DNA of 64,000 bases from Pelobates cultripes (Eukaryota; Chordata; Amphibia; Anura; Pelobatidae), in NCBI GenBank assembly GCA_933207985.1, contig OW240920.1, positions 133,472,452 through 133,536,451 on the forward strand, in the 5' to 3' direction. Numbering within the stretch: position 1 is the first letter of the stretch; every line of letters starts with the position of its first letter. Below the pieces are notes generated by a model. That model was given only the letters and a program-made list of their open reading frames with translations. It did not search any database and had not been told where the DNA came from. This document shows, in pieces, positions 9,366-19,072 of this stretch. The position numbers were made by a program, and so were the translations under genes.

Positions 9366-11695
9366 TGTGACGAGACCAATCTCGCCACATTGCATTGGAG
9401 AAGCCTGGTTGCTCGCCTGCTGCCTCTGGACTATGGCCCCCTGTTAAAAGACATCTTTTTTACCTGCAGAAAAGCTTCATTCGTGCTTTTCTGCCTGGGG
9501 TTTGGTAGATTTGTTTGAATGTGTTATACCCCAGATAGGAATCCCATGGAGCCCATTCGTATGAAACTGACTGTAAAGACTTTGGCTCCATGGCGATTAA
9601 ACTGTATTCGTGTGGTCTGAGCGCCATTCACTTAATAATGTGCGCTCAGACCTGAGCTATCTGGGGATATGTTAAATGTCTGTGTGTTATGTGTAAAAGG
9701 TGACTTTATGTATTTTAAAGTGTTTTACTGTCTTTGTGTCACCATGTGCATAATGGAGTCTTGTCCCTGTCCTGGGAGATAATTGAATTACTTCTCACTT
9801 ATCTCCAGGGCAGAGGGGAGGAAGCCAGGATGCATTGTGGTAAAAGGTATGTGTATTGGGTTACCTCTCAGGATAAGGGGGAGGGAATCTGTGGGTTGTA
9901 ACTAATATGTTACTGGATATTTTATACCTGCCTGTGGGCAGTCCTGTATGTGCAAGACTGTAATAAAAACCAGGCTGGGTGTGCCAGCACCTCAGACCAC
10001 TGCTTGACCCTCAACACAGAGCCTTGTCTCGTTCTTGGGGGGATTCACTGGGATTATGCTGTTAGAGACTGATTGCCAGGAGTGTAAGCTGATTGTCTGC
10101 TTTTCCTGTTCGTCTGCTAGCAGCTATTTGGGAGGTTCCAGTTTGGGAGTTGGAGTGCTATTTTGTATCCAGTTCGGGAATTTGGTGTTCTGCAGTAGCT
10201 GTGCCTGTATCTCTGGAAAGGGGGCCGATCGTCTAAACGGTTTTTACCCCTTGTGTGCAAAACGGTCCGTTACAATTAACGGACTGTTTTGCACAAAAGG
10301 GAAAAAAAACGCTTAGACGAAAATCCCCTTTCAGAGACAGGCACAGCTACTGTAGAATCACCAAAACTCACGAACTGAATACAAGTGAATGCTCCAAACT
10401 CCCGAACGGCATACAAGGGAATGCTCCAAACATTCGAACTGCATACAAGGGAATGGTCCAAACACTCGAACTGCATACAAGGGAATGGTCCAAACACTCG
10501 AACTGCATACAAGGGAATGGTCCAAACACTCGAACTGCATACAAGTGAATACAAGTGAATGCTCCAAACTCTCGAACTGCATACAAGTGAATGCTCCAAA
10601 CTCCCGAACGGCATACAAGGGAATAAGATAGCACTCCAAATACACGAACAGGAACCATACGAATTGCTGCTACCAGACGAACAGGAAAAGCTCCCAAGCG
10701 GCTTACACTCCTGGCAATCAGTCCTTAGCAGCATACAGTAAATCCCCCCAAAGACGAGACAGAGCTCCGTGTTGAGGGTCAAGCAGTGGTCTGTTTAATG
10801 AGGGCTACCTGCCCAGTATTTATGCAGGTCTCCCACCTGGTGGACACTCCCCTAGGGGACCAAATGGGAGACTGTGACAAAAGACAGACAAGTAGACAAA
10901 TAGGACACACAGTCACAATATATTCCCACAATGCATCCTGGCTTCCTCCCCTCTGCCCTGGGAGATAATTGGGAAGTAATTAAATTATCTCCCAAGACAA
11001 AGGCAAAACTCCATTACACATGTGGGGATACAAAACCAGTATTATACTTTAAAATACATAAAGTAACATTTATTACATAAAACACAGACATGTAACATAT
11101 CCCCAGATAGCTCAGGTCTGAGCGCACATTATTAAGCGAATGGCGCTCAGACCACACGAATACAGTTTAATCGCCATGGAGCCAAAGTCTTTACAGTCAG
11201 TTTCATACGAATGGGCTCCATGGGATTCCTATCTGGGGTATAACACATTCAAACCAAAACTACCGAACACCGGGCCGTTCGTGCACTTCCACCGAACAAG
11301 AAGGGAGGTCGGCGGCTTCAGCGGTGTTCGCGCAAAACTGTGTCCGATTTTAGTTCCATGAAAATAGGGGCGAACACCGCTGTGCATTCGTATGTTTAAA
11401 ATGGCCGCGACCTCGTGTTCGGGATACGAATGGCGGCCACCCAGCATTCGTCAATTAAGCTGCGGTTAACCGCAGCTTCAGGGAGGTTAATTGCCGGCAC
11501 ACTCCAGCTCCCAGGTGGTCTATTCATTCGTGCGGTTGTTCGGTAGATTGAATCTACCGAACAACTGGCAGAAAAGCACGAATACAGCTTTTCTCCAGGC
11601 GAAATAAAGTCTTTTAAAAGGGGGCCATAGTCCAGAGGCAGCAGGCGAGCAACCAGGCTTCTCCAATGCAATGTGGCGAGATTGGTCTCGTCACA
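9366..11695. mobile_element. inverted LTR pair (foldback-like) with one shared 5-bp target duplication
   Basis: The element starts TGTGACGAGACCAATCTCGC and ends with its reverse complement. GCTTG flanks both sides (9361-9365 and 11696-11700). The two arms are LTR-like and point away from each other (5' ends outward), meeting near 10277 at CGTTACAATTAACG. Long matching stretches include the segment around 9540-9660 against 11110-11240. The arms are not identical: the right arm keeps about 350 bp near 11260-11620 missing on the left, and only the left arm has a clear AATAAA (about 9961). No ORF is present. It may be an autointegration product of a retroelement or a foldback-type non-autonomous element. 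Confidence 0.75.
10376..10622. repeat. 32-bp tandem repeat in the right LTR arm
   Basis: About seven and a half units of roughly 32 bp, each with TCCAAAC(A/T)CTCGAACTGCA or a close variant followed by TACAAGGGAATG. The left arm has only one or two equivalents (GGGAGTTTGGAG and similar), so the array expanded in one arm only. Reading frames through it are repetitive artefacts. Confidence 0.75.
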
Positions 11696-11881
11696 GCTTG
11701 CAGTGTTGGTATTGGCTAGTTGGGATATATGCACTTCTACCCATACACTGTCTCATACATACATACATACACAGATACGCATTGGCATACACACAAATAC
11801 ACACACTGTATGCTTGCTGCTGATGTCATAGGGCATTTTGTTTAATATCTCATATAATTATTTTTAAACCTGTTGTTACAG

Positions 11882-11926
11882 TGTATCCAGTGCAGACCAA
11901 ATACAAGAACCAAAACTTCTTCAACG
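11882..11926 (+). CDS. GT6 stem exon, copy 4 (ABO exon 4-like)
   Basis: Fourth copy of the 45-bp block, identical to copy 2, with acceptor GTTGTTACAG and donor GTAACT. It is separated from copy 3 by the inverted LTR element and TG/CA-rich sequence. It would splice in frame to the 36-bp exon at 23497 (CG plus G gives Arg), across an 11.6-kb intron that contains the Gmr1-like retrotransposon. Confidence 0.5.
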
Positions 11927-12095
11927 GTAACTTAACATCTGTAAACAATGATAATGTAAACAATGATATTATATACTGGGGCAATCACCAGGAGTATAGT
12001 ACAAATGATTCCTTGTACTATGATTTATTGATGCTACAATATACTATTTGTCTAAATGTAGCTGATTCCACCACAAAATCATTACTGTCATTTAG

Positions 12096-12375
12096 TGGCA
12101 CACACAAACACAGACAAAGCACACACATTTACATACACTTACATATGCACACACTGACAAATACATATAAACACACTGACACATGCCTACATACACTGAC
12201 ACACACACTGACACACATATACACACACTGACTCATACACGAACACACAGATACTTAAACAAACAGATGCACACAGACAGATACACACACAGATGCACAC
12301 ATTGACAAATAGACACTTACGCACAAACACACACAGTTCCAAACACTGACACACACATACACACAGATGCACACA
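12096..12375. repeat. CA-rich minisatellite
   Basis: Irregular array of ACACACTGACACAC-like units. It shares the CACACTGAC core with the arrays at 21.1-22.3, 39.6-40.5 and 60 kb. Confidence 0.7.
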
Positions 12376-12446
12376 TTTTATGTAAAGGTGGCTTCCTTGG
12401 GGTCCTGGTGCTGGCTGAGTCTGAAAGGAGTGTGTTTCTGGAGCTG

Positions 12447-12451
12447 GCACT
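12447..12451. repeat. target-site duplication of Gmr1-like element (left)
   Basis: GCACT directly before the left LTR. The same five bases follow the right LTR at 19068-19072, as expected for LTR-retrotransposon integrase. Confidence 0.85.
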
Positions 12452-13467
12452 TGTAGCGGAGAGGCAGTATGATCCACGATATCTCCGCTGGGTCACAGGA
12501 ACAACAAAGGATAATCCAGGGAATCAGCATATAATAATCCAAACAGCACTGCAGTAACCCTTCCTTCCCAAGAACTAGACGACACATAGGCTGGGAGTCA
12601 ACTGAGGTTTTAATCACAGGTCACAGTATTTATGCAATTCCCCATGCAAGGGGTTTCCAAACAGACATTACAGGGGTTGTACAGGAGGGGACTACATGGG
12701 GGACTTACTGTACTACATATTTCTCCCATCAGGCACCGCTGCACGAGAGGGATCATCCTCCCAGAATGCACCGTTAAGGGGATTATCCCCTCGTGCAGCA
12801 GAACCGGCAATTCACACAAAAATCCACAGTTGGTACAATATACGGTGGATTTACACGAATGGACGTTCGGTAGATAGCTGGGGTCTGGGCGCATCATTCG
12901 TGAGATTGCCGCTCAGATCCCAGCTAAAATAACCGAACGCCGCACAGAAAACACCTTTCTTTCAAAACACATGAAAAGAACCGATTGTCTTTAGTGAACC
13001 TGGTCCTGAAACTCCCGAACGTCCTGGAGGCTTAACGGTGTTCGTGCCGTCGAATAACTGTTGGGAATGCTATGCGTTCGACGACACGGACCCGCTGACG
13101 AACCAGGGATCCAAGATGGCCGCCCGCCGCATGGTCGGTAGTCGAACGACGGCCACCCAGGAGAGCCTCTAATAACCGATTGCAACAATGTTGCAATCGG
13201 TTAACTAGCGCCACACGCCTCTAAGTGTGTGGGCTATTAGGGGGTATCGCATTCGTTTCACGAACGGCCCTCCAAAGTGCCGTTCGCGAAACGAACGGGA
13301 ATCCCCATACAAACCGCCATTTGCATTCGGCGGAACAGATAGGTACAGGCAATGCAGGGAATACATGAAGCAGGCACATACAGGTACAATGCATCTCTCT
13401 CCAGACCTATAGGCAACCCTTAAAGGCATAGTGTCCAGTTATAGTCCGAGTGGCTAGGTTTGCCACA
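12452..13467 (-). repeat. 3' LTR of the Gmr1-like element
   Basis: Bounded by TGTAGCGGAGAGG and GGTTTGCCACA (TG...CA ends). It is rich in TTCG/CGAA motifs, and includes a near-palindrome around 13255-13300 (TTCGTTTCACGAACGG and CGTTCGCGAAACGAACGG). 1016 bp. Confidence 0.93.
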
Positions 13468-13482
13468 ATGCTCCCCCAGAAC
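13468..13482 (-). promoter_or_regulatory. polypurine tract
   Basis: On the minus strand the sequence just before the 3' LTR reads GGTTCTGGGGGAGCAT, a purine-rich run in the position used to prime plus-strand DNA synthesis. Confidence 0.7.
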
Positions 13483-13548
13483 CAAGCCGGCATACACAGT
13501 CTGATCCCAACGGATCGGCTTGGGGATGTCCGGAGGAGTACTCACGAA

Positions 13549-16500
13549 TCACGGCTCCAAGTCTGTTTGTCTAGACAACCCGTCGGCGTTGCCATTCTGC
13601 TTCCCAGGGCGGTAGTGGATAGTAAAGTCAAAAGGCTGCAGCGCCAAACTCCAGCGCAGCAGCCTGGCATTGTCTCCGGACACCCTGTTCAGCCACACCA
13701 ACGGGTTGTGATCCGTGAGTAAAGTGAAGGGTTGCCCGTATAAGTAGGGTTGCAACTTCTTGAGGGCCCACACCACAGCCAGGCACTCCTTTTCAATGGC
13801 GGCGTAGCTTACTTCCCTGGGTAAAAGTTTTCGGCTTAGGTAAGCTACGGGGTGCTCGCCGCCATCGGGTCCAACTTGGCTCAGTACTGCTCCCAATCCA
13901 AACATAGAAGCGTCTGTGTGGACGAGAAAGCGTTTAGTTGGATCAGGAGCAGAAAGTACAGGAGAATTAACCAGCGCCGTCTTGAGCTGTTGGAACGCCT
14001 GCTCACACTCTGGGGCCCAGACTACTAACTTAGGGAGGTTCTTGCGGGTCAGGTCTGTGAGGGGTTTGGCGAGGGCGCTATAGTTGGCCACAAACTTCCG
14101 GTAGTACCCGGCGGTCCCTAAAAAGGCGAGCACTTGGGTCTTGGTGCGAGGGGTAGGCCATTGGGCGACTGCCTCTATTTTAGCAGGTTCGGGTTTCTGT
14201 TGCCCACTCCCTACCCGGTGTCCCAGATACTGGACTTCCGCCATACCGATATGGCATTTGCTGGGTTTTAGGGTCAGTCCGGCCTCTCGGATTCGGTCTA
14301 GAATGGCTCCTATGTGAACCAGATGTTCGTGCCAGGAGTGGCTGAATATGGCGATATCATCTAGATACGCGCAGGCATACTCCTGGAACCCATCTAACAG
14401 TCTGTCCACCATTCTCTGGAAGGTAGCTGGAGCGTTTTTCATCCCGAATGGCATGACCTTAAACTGATACAGGCCAAACGGGGTGACAAAAGCCGACTTA
14501 GGGATGGCGTCGTCCGCTAAGGGAATCTGCCAGTACCCTTTGCACAAGTCTATAGTGGTTAGGTATTGACCCCTGGCCATTTTGTCGAGGAGTTCGTCTA
14601 TTCGGGGCATGGGATATGCGTCAGAGGTCGTTTTATCGTTGAGCCGTCGGTAGTCTACGCAGAAACGGGTCGTCCCGTCCCGTTTCGGCACCAGTACTAC
14701 CGGGGAGGCCCAGGGGCTGTCCGAGTGCTCTATTACTCCTAGCTGAATCATCTCCTCAATTTCCTTGCGCATATTCTCCTTGACTGCTTCTGGAGTGCGG
14801 TAGGGGGGTTGGCGCAAGGGGGTCGAATCTAACGTTTCTACCTTATGGGTAGCCAACGGGGTATAGCCGGGTAAATTGGAAAACGTGGCCTTCTTTTCCC
14901 GAAGCAACTTTTGTACCTGGGCCCGTTCTTGGGTATTTAATCTTTCTCCTAACTGTACCTCTCCCAGATCTCCGCTCTGGCCCTCTTGGTCTAGGAGATC
15001 GGGTAGGGGTAGGTTATCAAAATCTTCCGTGGCAGGGGCACAGATTGCGGTGACTTCCTCCGTCCGTTCGTGGTATGGCTTGAGCATGTTCACATGGAGC
15101 ATGCGTTTGCCTCCCACGCCGGTAACCGGGCCGATCACATAGGTGGTGTCACAGATCTGTTCCACCACCTTGTATGGGCCCTGCCAGGAAGCCTGCAGCT
15201 TATCTTTGTGGACGGGTCGCAGGATTAGGACTTTCTGCCCCACCTGAAAGCTGCGGTCCCTGGCTCCCTTATCATACCATCGGCGCTGTCGTTGTTGCGC
15301 TACCTGGAGATTGTCTCGGACGGTCTGGGTTAGCCTCTCCAGGCGTTCCCGGAACTCGAGCACATATGGTAAGATAGGGGTGCCATTAACGGTTTCGTCT
15401 CCCTCCCAGTGTTCCCGTATCAAGTCAAGAGGTCCCCTCACTCTCCTCCCGAATAATAATTCGAACGGAGAGAATCCGGTGGATTCTTGTGGCACTTCTC
15501 GATACGCGAACAGTAGGTGGGGTAAGAACCGCTCCCAGTCCTTTTGGGTGTCCATGAACGTGCGGATCATTTGTTTCAGGGTTCCGTTAAATCGTTCACA
15601 GAGCCCATTGGACTGGGGGTGATATGGGGAGTTGAGGATTTGTTGTATCCCACATATTTTCCAGAGCTGATGGGTCACTTCCGCAGTAAACTGGGTGCCT
15701 CTATCGGAGATAATCTCCCGGGGAAATCCTACCCGGGTGAATATCCTCATCAGGGCCTCGGCTACCGTTTCTGCGTGTACGTTCGTTAGGGCCACTGCCT
15801 CGGGGTACCGGGTGGCGTAGTCCACCACAGTTAGGACATACTTCTTGCCGGAGGGGCTGGGTTTTGCGAGGGGACCTATAATGTCTACTGCCACCCTACT
15901 GAATGGTTCTTCAATGATGGGCAGAGACCGTAGTCGGGCTTTGTATCTGTCCCCCCTCTTGCCTACCCTTTGGCAGGTATCGCAGGTCTGACAATACCGC
16001 TTAATATCCTGGGAAATACCTGGCCAAAAGAAATTTTGGGTCAGCCTGTGCTTGGTCCGACTGATGCCTAGGTGTCCAGACAGGGGGATATCATGGGCTA
16101 TGCGTAACAGCTCTAACCTATACTTTCGAGGCACTATTAGCTGTTTAATGGGCAACGGTATTGACCCGGACACTACCTTCTCTGCGTGCCGATATAGTAG
16201 CCCCTTGTCCCAGATATATCTTTCCCCCTCTAACCCAGCTTGATTTTTATCCATGCGGTCTTTGTACACCTGTAACGAAGGATCTAGGGCTACTTCGGCC
16301 CCGAACTCTAGGGAATTGGCCCAGGGCAGGGTAGGGGGTAGGGGAGGGTCATTGCTTACCTGAGCCTCAGAGTGTTCGAATGGTGCAGTGGTGCGGGCCT
16401 GTTGCCGGGTCACAACCGGGTATGCTTCTTGTACGGTGGGCTGGGGAACAAAAGCCGAAGTCAGCTCCCCCAAATCGTTGCCCAAAATCACATCCGCTGG

Positions 16501-17928
16501 CAAGTCTTGCATCATCCCCACATATACATTCCCGTGCCCCGCTCCCCAATTCAAGTGCACCTTGGCCGTGGGTACTTTGTAAATGGCTCCCCCAGCCACC
16601 CGCACAGCCACACAGTCCCCCGTGAGCTTGGGCTTTGGTACCAGATGACTGCGTACTAGAGTTAGGGTGGCTCCCGAGTCACGAAGTCCTTGTACTTTCC
16701 TCCCTTCCATGTGTACTTCCTGGCGGTGCCCTTGGCGGTTATCGGAGGCGGCCTGGATAGGGTTCACCTCGTGTAGAGTACCGAGAGGTTCCTCCCGGGT
16801 CGTCCCCAACTCCAGATTTTGGTCGGATTCGGCCTGTAGACAGTGGACTGCGGCACGGTTGCTCGGGGCGGCGTTATTCCAGCTGGGTCGAGGCCGGTTC
16901 CGTGGGCAGTCTCTCTGGATGTGCCCCTGTTGGTTGCAGGTATGGCACCGGATTGGTGGACGTGCTGAATATCTGGGGGGGTAGGAATTCTGATTTACCC
17001 CTGGTCGCTGGTACGTTGCGGGGCCCCCTGGAGGGCTGGCCGTTGTAGGGGGGATGGTGGCTCGGGTTGGTATGGGTTGATCTCTCCGATTGTCCTGGAA
17101 ATCGTCTGCCATATTAGCCGCTTCCTGCAGGGTGTGTGGCTTCCTGTCCCGGATCCAGTTTTGTAGGTAGGTCGGGACGCCATTGAAGAATTGTTCCAGT
17201 ACCATTAGCTGGAACAGACCCTCCAATGTATCAACTTGGGCGGCCTCCAGCCACCCTTTGGCAGCTCGTTGTAGCTGGTGCGCCCACTCCACATGGGTGT
17301 CCTTACTGGGTTTTTTAATGTCCCGAAACTTCTTTCGGTATGCCTCTGAGGTGATGGCATACCGGGCTAGGATGGCCCGTTTTACTTTAGCGTAGTCTCT
17401 ACTATCCTCGTCTGGTACTGCCCGGTACGCTTCGGCGGCTCGCCCAGATAATCTCCCCGCTAGTAGGGGTACTCTGTCTGCATCATTAATCTCGTGCAGC
17501 AAACACAGTCTCTCGAAATCCTGTAAATAGTCGTCAACGCCACCCTCTGTCTCCACATAGCTTTTGAAGGCTTGATATGGGATTTTGGTTTTCCCTGGGA
17601 AACTATGGACTGGCGTTGCGGCTCTTTCTCTGGCTTGCTGGTTTCCTGGCGGTCCCCTAGCCATAATGTACTCCTGTACATCGGCGAACAGCCGGTTAAA
17701 CATTTCTGTAGATGGTGGTTCAGGAAATAAAGCCATTCGTGCTCGGAATTCCGCTGTAAATTCGTTGTTTTGTCCCTCCATTTGAGGTGCTGCAGCAGCT
17801 GCGGCTCTGTCTCCTTCCATGAGCTCCGTAATTAGGACAGCCTTTGCCTTGTTACTGGCGATTGCTCCTCTTGCTTCCAGCAGCTCCTTTAATGTGCTCC
17901 GTTTTAGCAGGGTGTAGTCTGTTCCCAT
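13549..17928 (-). CDS. Gmr1-type Gag-Pol polyprotein (gag, protease, integrase, RT, RNase H)
   Basis: Intact 1459-residue polyprotein that makes the capsid, copies the element RNA into DNA and integrates it. Domains in order: SAP-like N-terminus (about 8-40); gag (120-265); CCHC zinc knuckle CHTCNQQGHIQRDC (328-341); aspartic protease DSGA (417-420) with ILGNDL (481-486); integrase with HHCC finger (H612, H619, C646, C649), D682, D742, E778 (D,D35E) and a GPY module (917-919); reverse transcriptase with D1127 and YLDD (1188-1191); RNase H with D1339, E1381 and D1406. All catalytic residues are present. Gag and pol are fused without stop or frameshift. The ATG at 17928 lies 124 bp inside the 5' LTR and the stop is 81 bp before the 3' LTR. 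No envelope gene. Integrase preceding RT identifies the Gmr1 group. Confidence 0.95.
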   Translation of the reverse strand: MGTDYTLLKRSTLKELLEARGAIASNKAKAVLITELMEGDRAAAAAAPQMEGQNNEFTAEFRARMALFPEPPSTEMFNRLFADVQEYIMARGPPGNQQARERAATPVHSFPGKTKIPYQAFKSYVETEGGVDDYLQDFERLCLLHEINDADRVPLLAGRLSGRAAEAYRAVPDEDSRDYAKVKRAILARYAITSEAYRKKFRDIKKPSKDTHVEWAHQLQRAAKGWLEAAQVDTLEGLFQLMVLEQFFNGVPTYLQNWIRDRKPHTLQEAANMADDFQDNRRDQPIPTRATIPPTTASPPGGPATYQRPGVNQNSYPPRYSARPPIRCHTCNQQGHIQRDCPRNRPRPSWNNAAPSNRAAVHCLQAESDQNLELGTTREEPLGTLHEVNPIQAASDNRQGHRQEVHMEGRKVQGLRDSGATLTLVRSHLVPKPKLTGDCVAVRVAGGAIYKVPTAKVHLNWGAGHGNVYVGMMQDLPADVILGNDLGELTSAFVPQPTVQEAYPVVTRQQARTTAPFEHSEAQVSNDPPLPPTLPWANSLEFGAEVALDPSLQVYKDRMDKNQAGLEGERYIWDKGLLYRHAEKVVSGSIPLPIKQLIVPRKYRLELLRIAHDIPLSGHLGISRTKHRLTQNFFWPGISQDIKRYCQTCDTCQRVGKRGDRYKARLRSLPIIEEPFSRVAVDIIGPLAKPSPSGKKYVLTVVDYATRYPEAVALTNVHAETVAEALMRIFTRVGFPREIISDRGTQFTAEVTHQLWKICGIQQILNSPYHPQSNGLCERFNGTLKQMIRTFMDTQKDWERFLPHLLFAYREVPQESTGFSPFELLFGRRVRGPLDLIREHWEGDETVNGTPILPYVLEFRERLERLTQTVRDNLQVAQQRQRRWYDKGARDRSFQVGQKVLILRPVHKDKLQASWQGPYKVVEQICDTTYVIGPVTGVGGKRMLHVNMLKPYHERTEEVTAICAPATEDFDNLPLPDLLDQEGQSGDLGEVQLGERLNTQERAQVQKLLREKKATFSNLPGYTPLATHKVETLDSTPLRQPPYRTPEAVKENMRKEIEEMIQLGVIEHSDSPWASPVVLVPKRDGTTRFCVDYRRLNDKTTSDAYPMPRIDELLDKMARGQYLTTIDLCKGYWQIPLADDAIPKSAFVTPFGLYQFKVMPFGMKNAPATFQRMVDRLLDGFQEYACAYLDDIAIFSHSWHEHLVHIGAILDRIREAGLTLKPSKCHIGMAEVQYLGHRVGSGQQKPEPAKIEAVAQWPTPRTKTQVLAFLGTAGYYRKFVANYSALAKPLTDLTRKNLPKLVVWAPECEQAFQQLKTALVNSPVLSAPDPTKRFLVHTDASMFGLGAVLSQVGPDGGEHPVAYLSRKLLPREVSYAAIEKECLAVVWALKKLQPYLYGQPFTLLTDHNPLVWLNRVSGDNARLLRWSLALQPFDFTIHYRPGKQNGNADGLSRQTDLEP

Positions 17929-18032
17929 TCACCTGCTGTTCGTGAGGTTTATTCGAATGCGCTGATTCCCGAATGCTTGTTCCTTGATTCGTTTAAAAAT
18001 CTGCCGAACGTTGCTTTGCTGTGTAAATTCAA

Positions 18033-18050
18033 TCCCGTCGCTTGCCACCA
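18033..18050 (-). promoter_or_regulatory. primer-binding site
   Basis: Two bases inside the 5' LTR the minus strand reads TGGTGGCAAGCGACGGGA. The leading TGG complements a tRNA 3' CCA end. I cannot name the tRNA with confidence. Confidence 0.65.
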
Positions 18051-18052
18051 AT

Positions 18053-19067
18053 TGTAGCGGAGAGGCAGTATGATCCACGATATCTCCGCTGGGTAACAGG
18101 AACAACAAAGGATAATCCAGGGAATCAGCATATAATAATCCAAACAGCACTGCAGTAACCCTTCCTTCCCAAGAACTAGACGACACATAGGCTGGGAGTC
18201 AACTGAGGTTTTAATCACAGGTCACAGTATTTATGCAATTCCCCATGCAAGGGGTTTCCAAACAGACATTACAGGGGTTGTACAGGAGGGGACTACATGG
18301 GGACTTACTGTACTACATATTTCTCCCATCAGGCACCGCTGCACGAGAGGGATCATCCTCCCAGAATGCACCGTTAAGGGGATTATCCCCTCGTGCAGCA
18401 GAACCGGCAATTCACACAAAAATCCACAGTTGGTACAATATACGGTGGATTTACACGAATGGACGTTCGGTAGATAGCTGGGGTCTGGGCGCATCATTCG
18501 TGAGATTGCCGCTCAGATCCCAGCTAAAATAACCGAACGCCGCACAGAAAACACCTTTCTTTCAAAACACATGAAAAGAACCGATTGTCTTTAGTGAACC
18601 TGGTCCTGAAACTCCCGAACGTCCTGGAGGCTTAACGGTGTTCGTGCCGTCGAATAACTGTTGGGAATGCTATGCGTTCGACGACACGGACCCGCTGACG
18701 AACCAGGGATCCAAGATGGCCGCCCGCCGCATGGTCGGTAGTCGAACGACGGCCACCCAGGAGAGCCTCTAATAACCGATTGCAACAATGTTGCAATCGG
18801 TTAACTAGCGCCACACGCCTCTAAGTGTGTGGGCTATTAGGGGGTATCGCATTCGTTTCACGAACGGCCCTCCAAAGTGCCGTTCGCGAAACGAACGGGA
18901 ATCCCCATACAAACCGCCATTTGCATTCGGCGGAACAGATAGGTACAGGCAATGCAGGGAATACATGAAGCAGGCACATACAGGTACAATGCATCTCTCT
19001 CCAGACCTATAGGCAACCCTTAAAGGCATAGTGTCCAGTTATAGTCCGAGTGGCTAGGTTTGCCACA
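18053..19067 (-). repeat. 5' LTR of the Gmr1-like element
   Basis: 1015 bp, TG...CA, nearly identical to the copy at 12452-13467. It should hold the promoter for the minus-strand transcript. Followed by the target duplication GCACT at 19068-19072. Confidence 0.93.
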
Positions 19068-19072
19068 GCACT

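Larger units (their letters stand above)
12452..19067 (-). mobile_element. complete Gmr1-like Gypsy LTR retrotransposon
   Basis: A 6616-bp element with two about 1015-bp LTRs, 5-bp target duplications (GCACT), a primer-binding site, a polypurine tract and one uninterrupted gag-pol ORF on the minus strand. By eye the LTRs differ only by one substitution (12494 C versus 18095 A) and one G in a run near 12700/18300, so insertion was very recent. The pol order is protease, integrase, reverse transcriptase, RNase H. That order is known for the Gmr1 group of deuterostome Gypsy-type elements, unlike ordinary Ty3/Gypsy elements where integrase is last. It sits in an intron of the GT6 gene in antisense orientation. 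Confidence 0.93.

Noticed and set aside
10376..10622. CRISPR-like array
   Set aside because: The 32-bp units are directly adjacent with no spacers, in a vertebrate LTR.
12632..13429. Several small open frames repeated at 18233-19029
   Set aside because: They lie in the two LTRs of the Gmr1-like element; identical copies reflect LTR identity, not genes.
14876..17785. Plus-strand open frames opposite the Gag-Pol ORF
   Set aside because: Shadow frames of a long intact minus-strand ORF.
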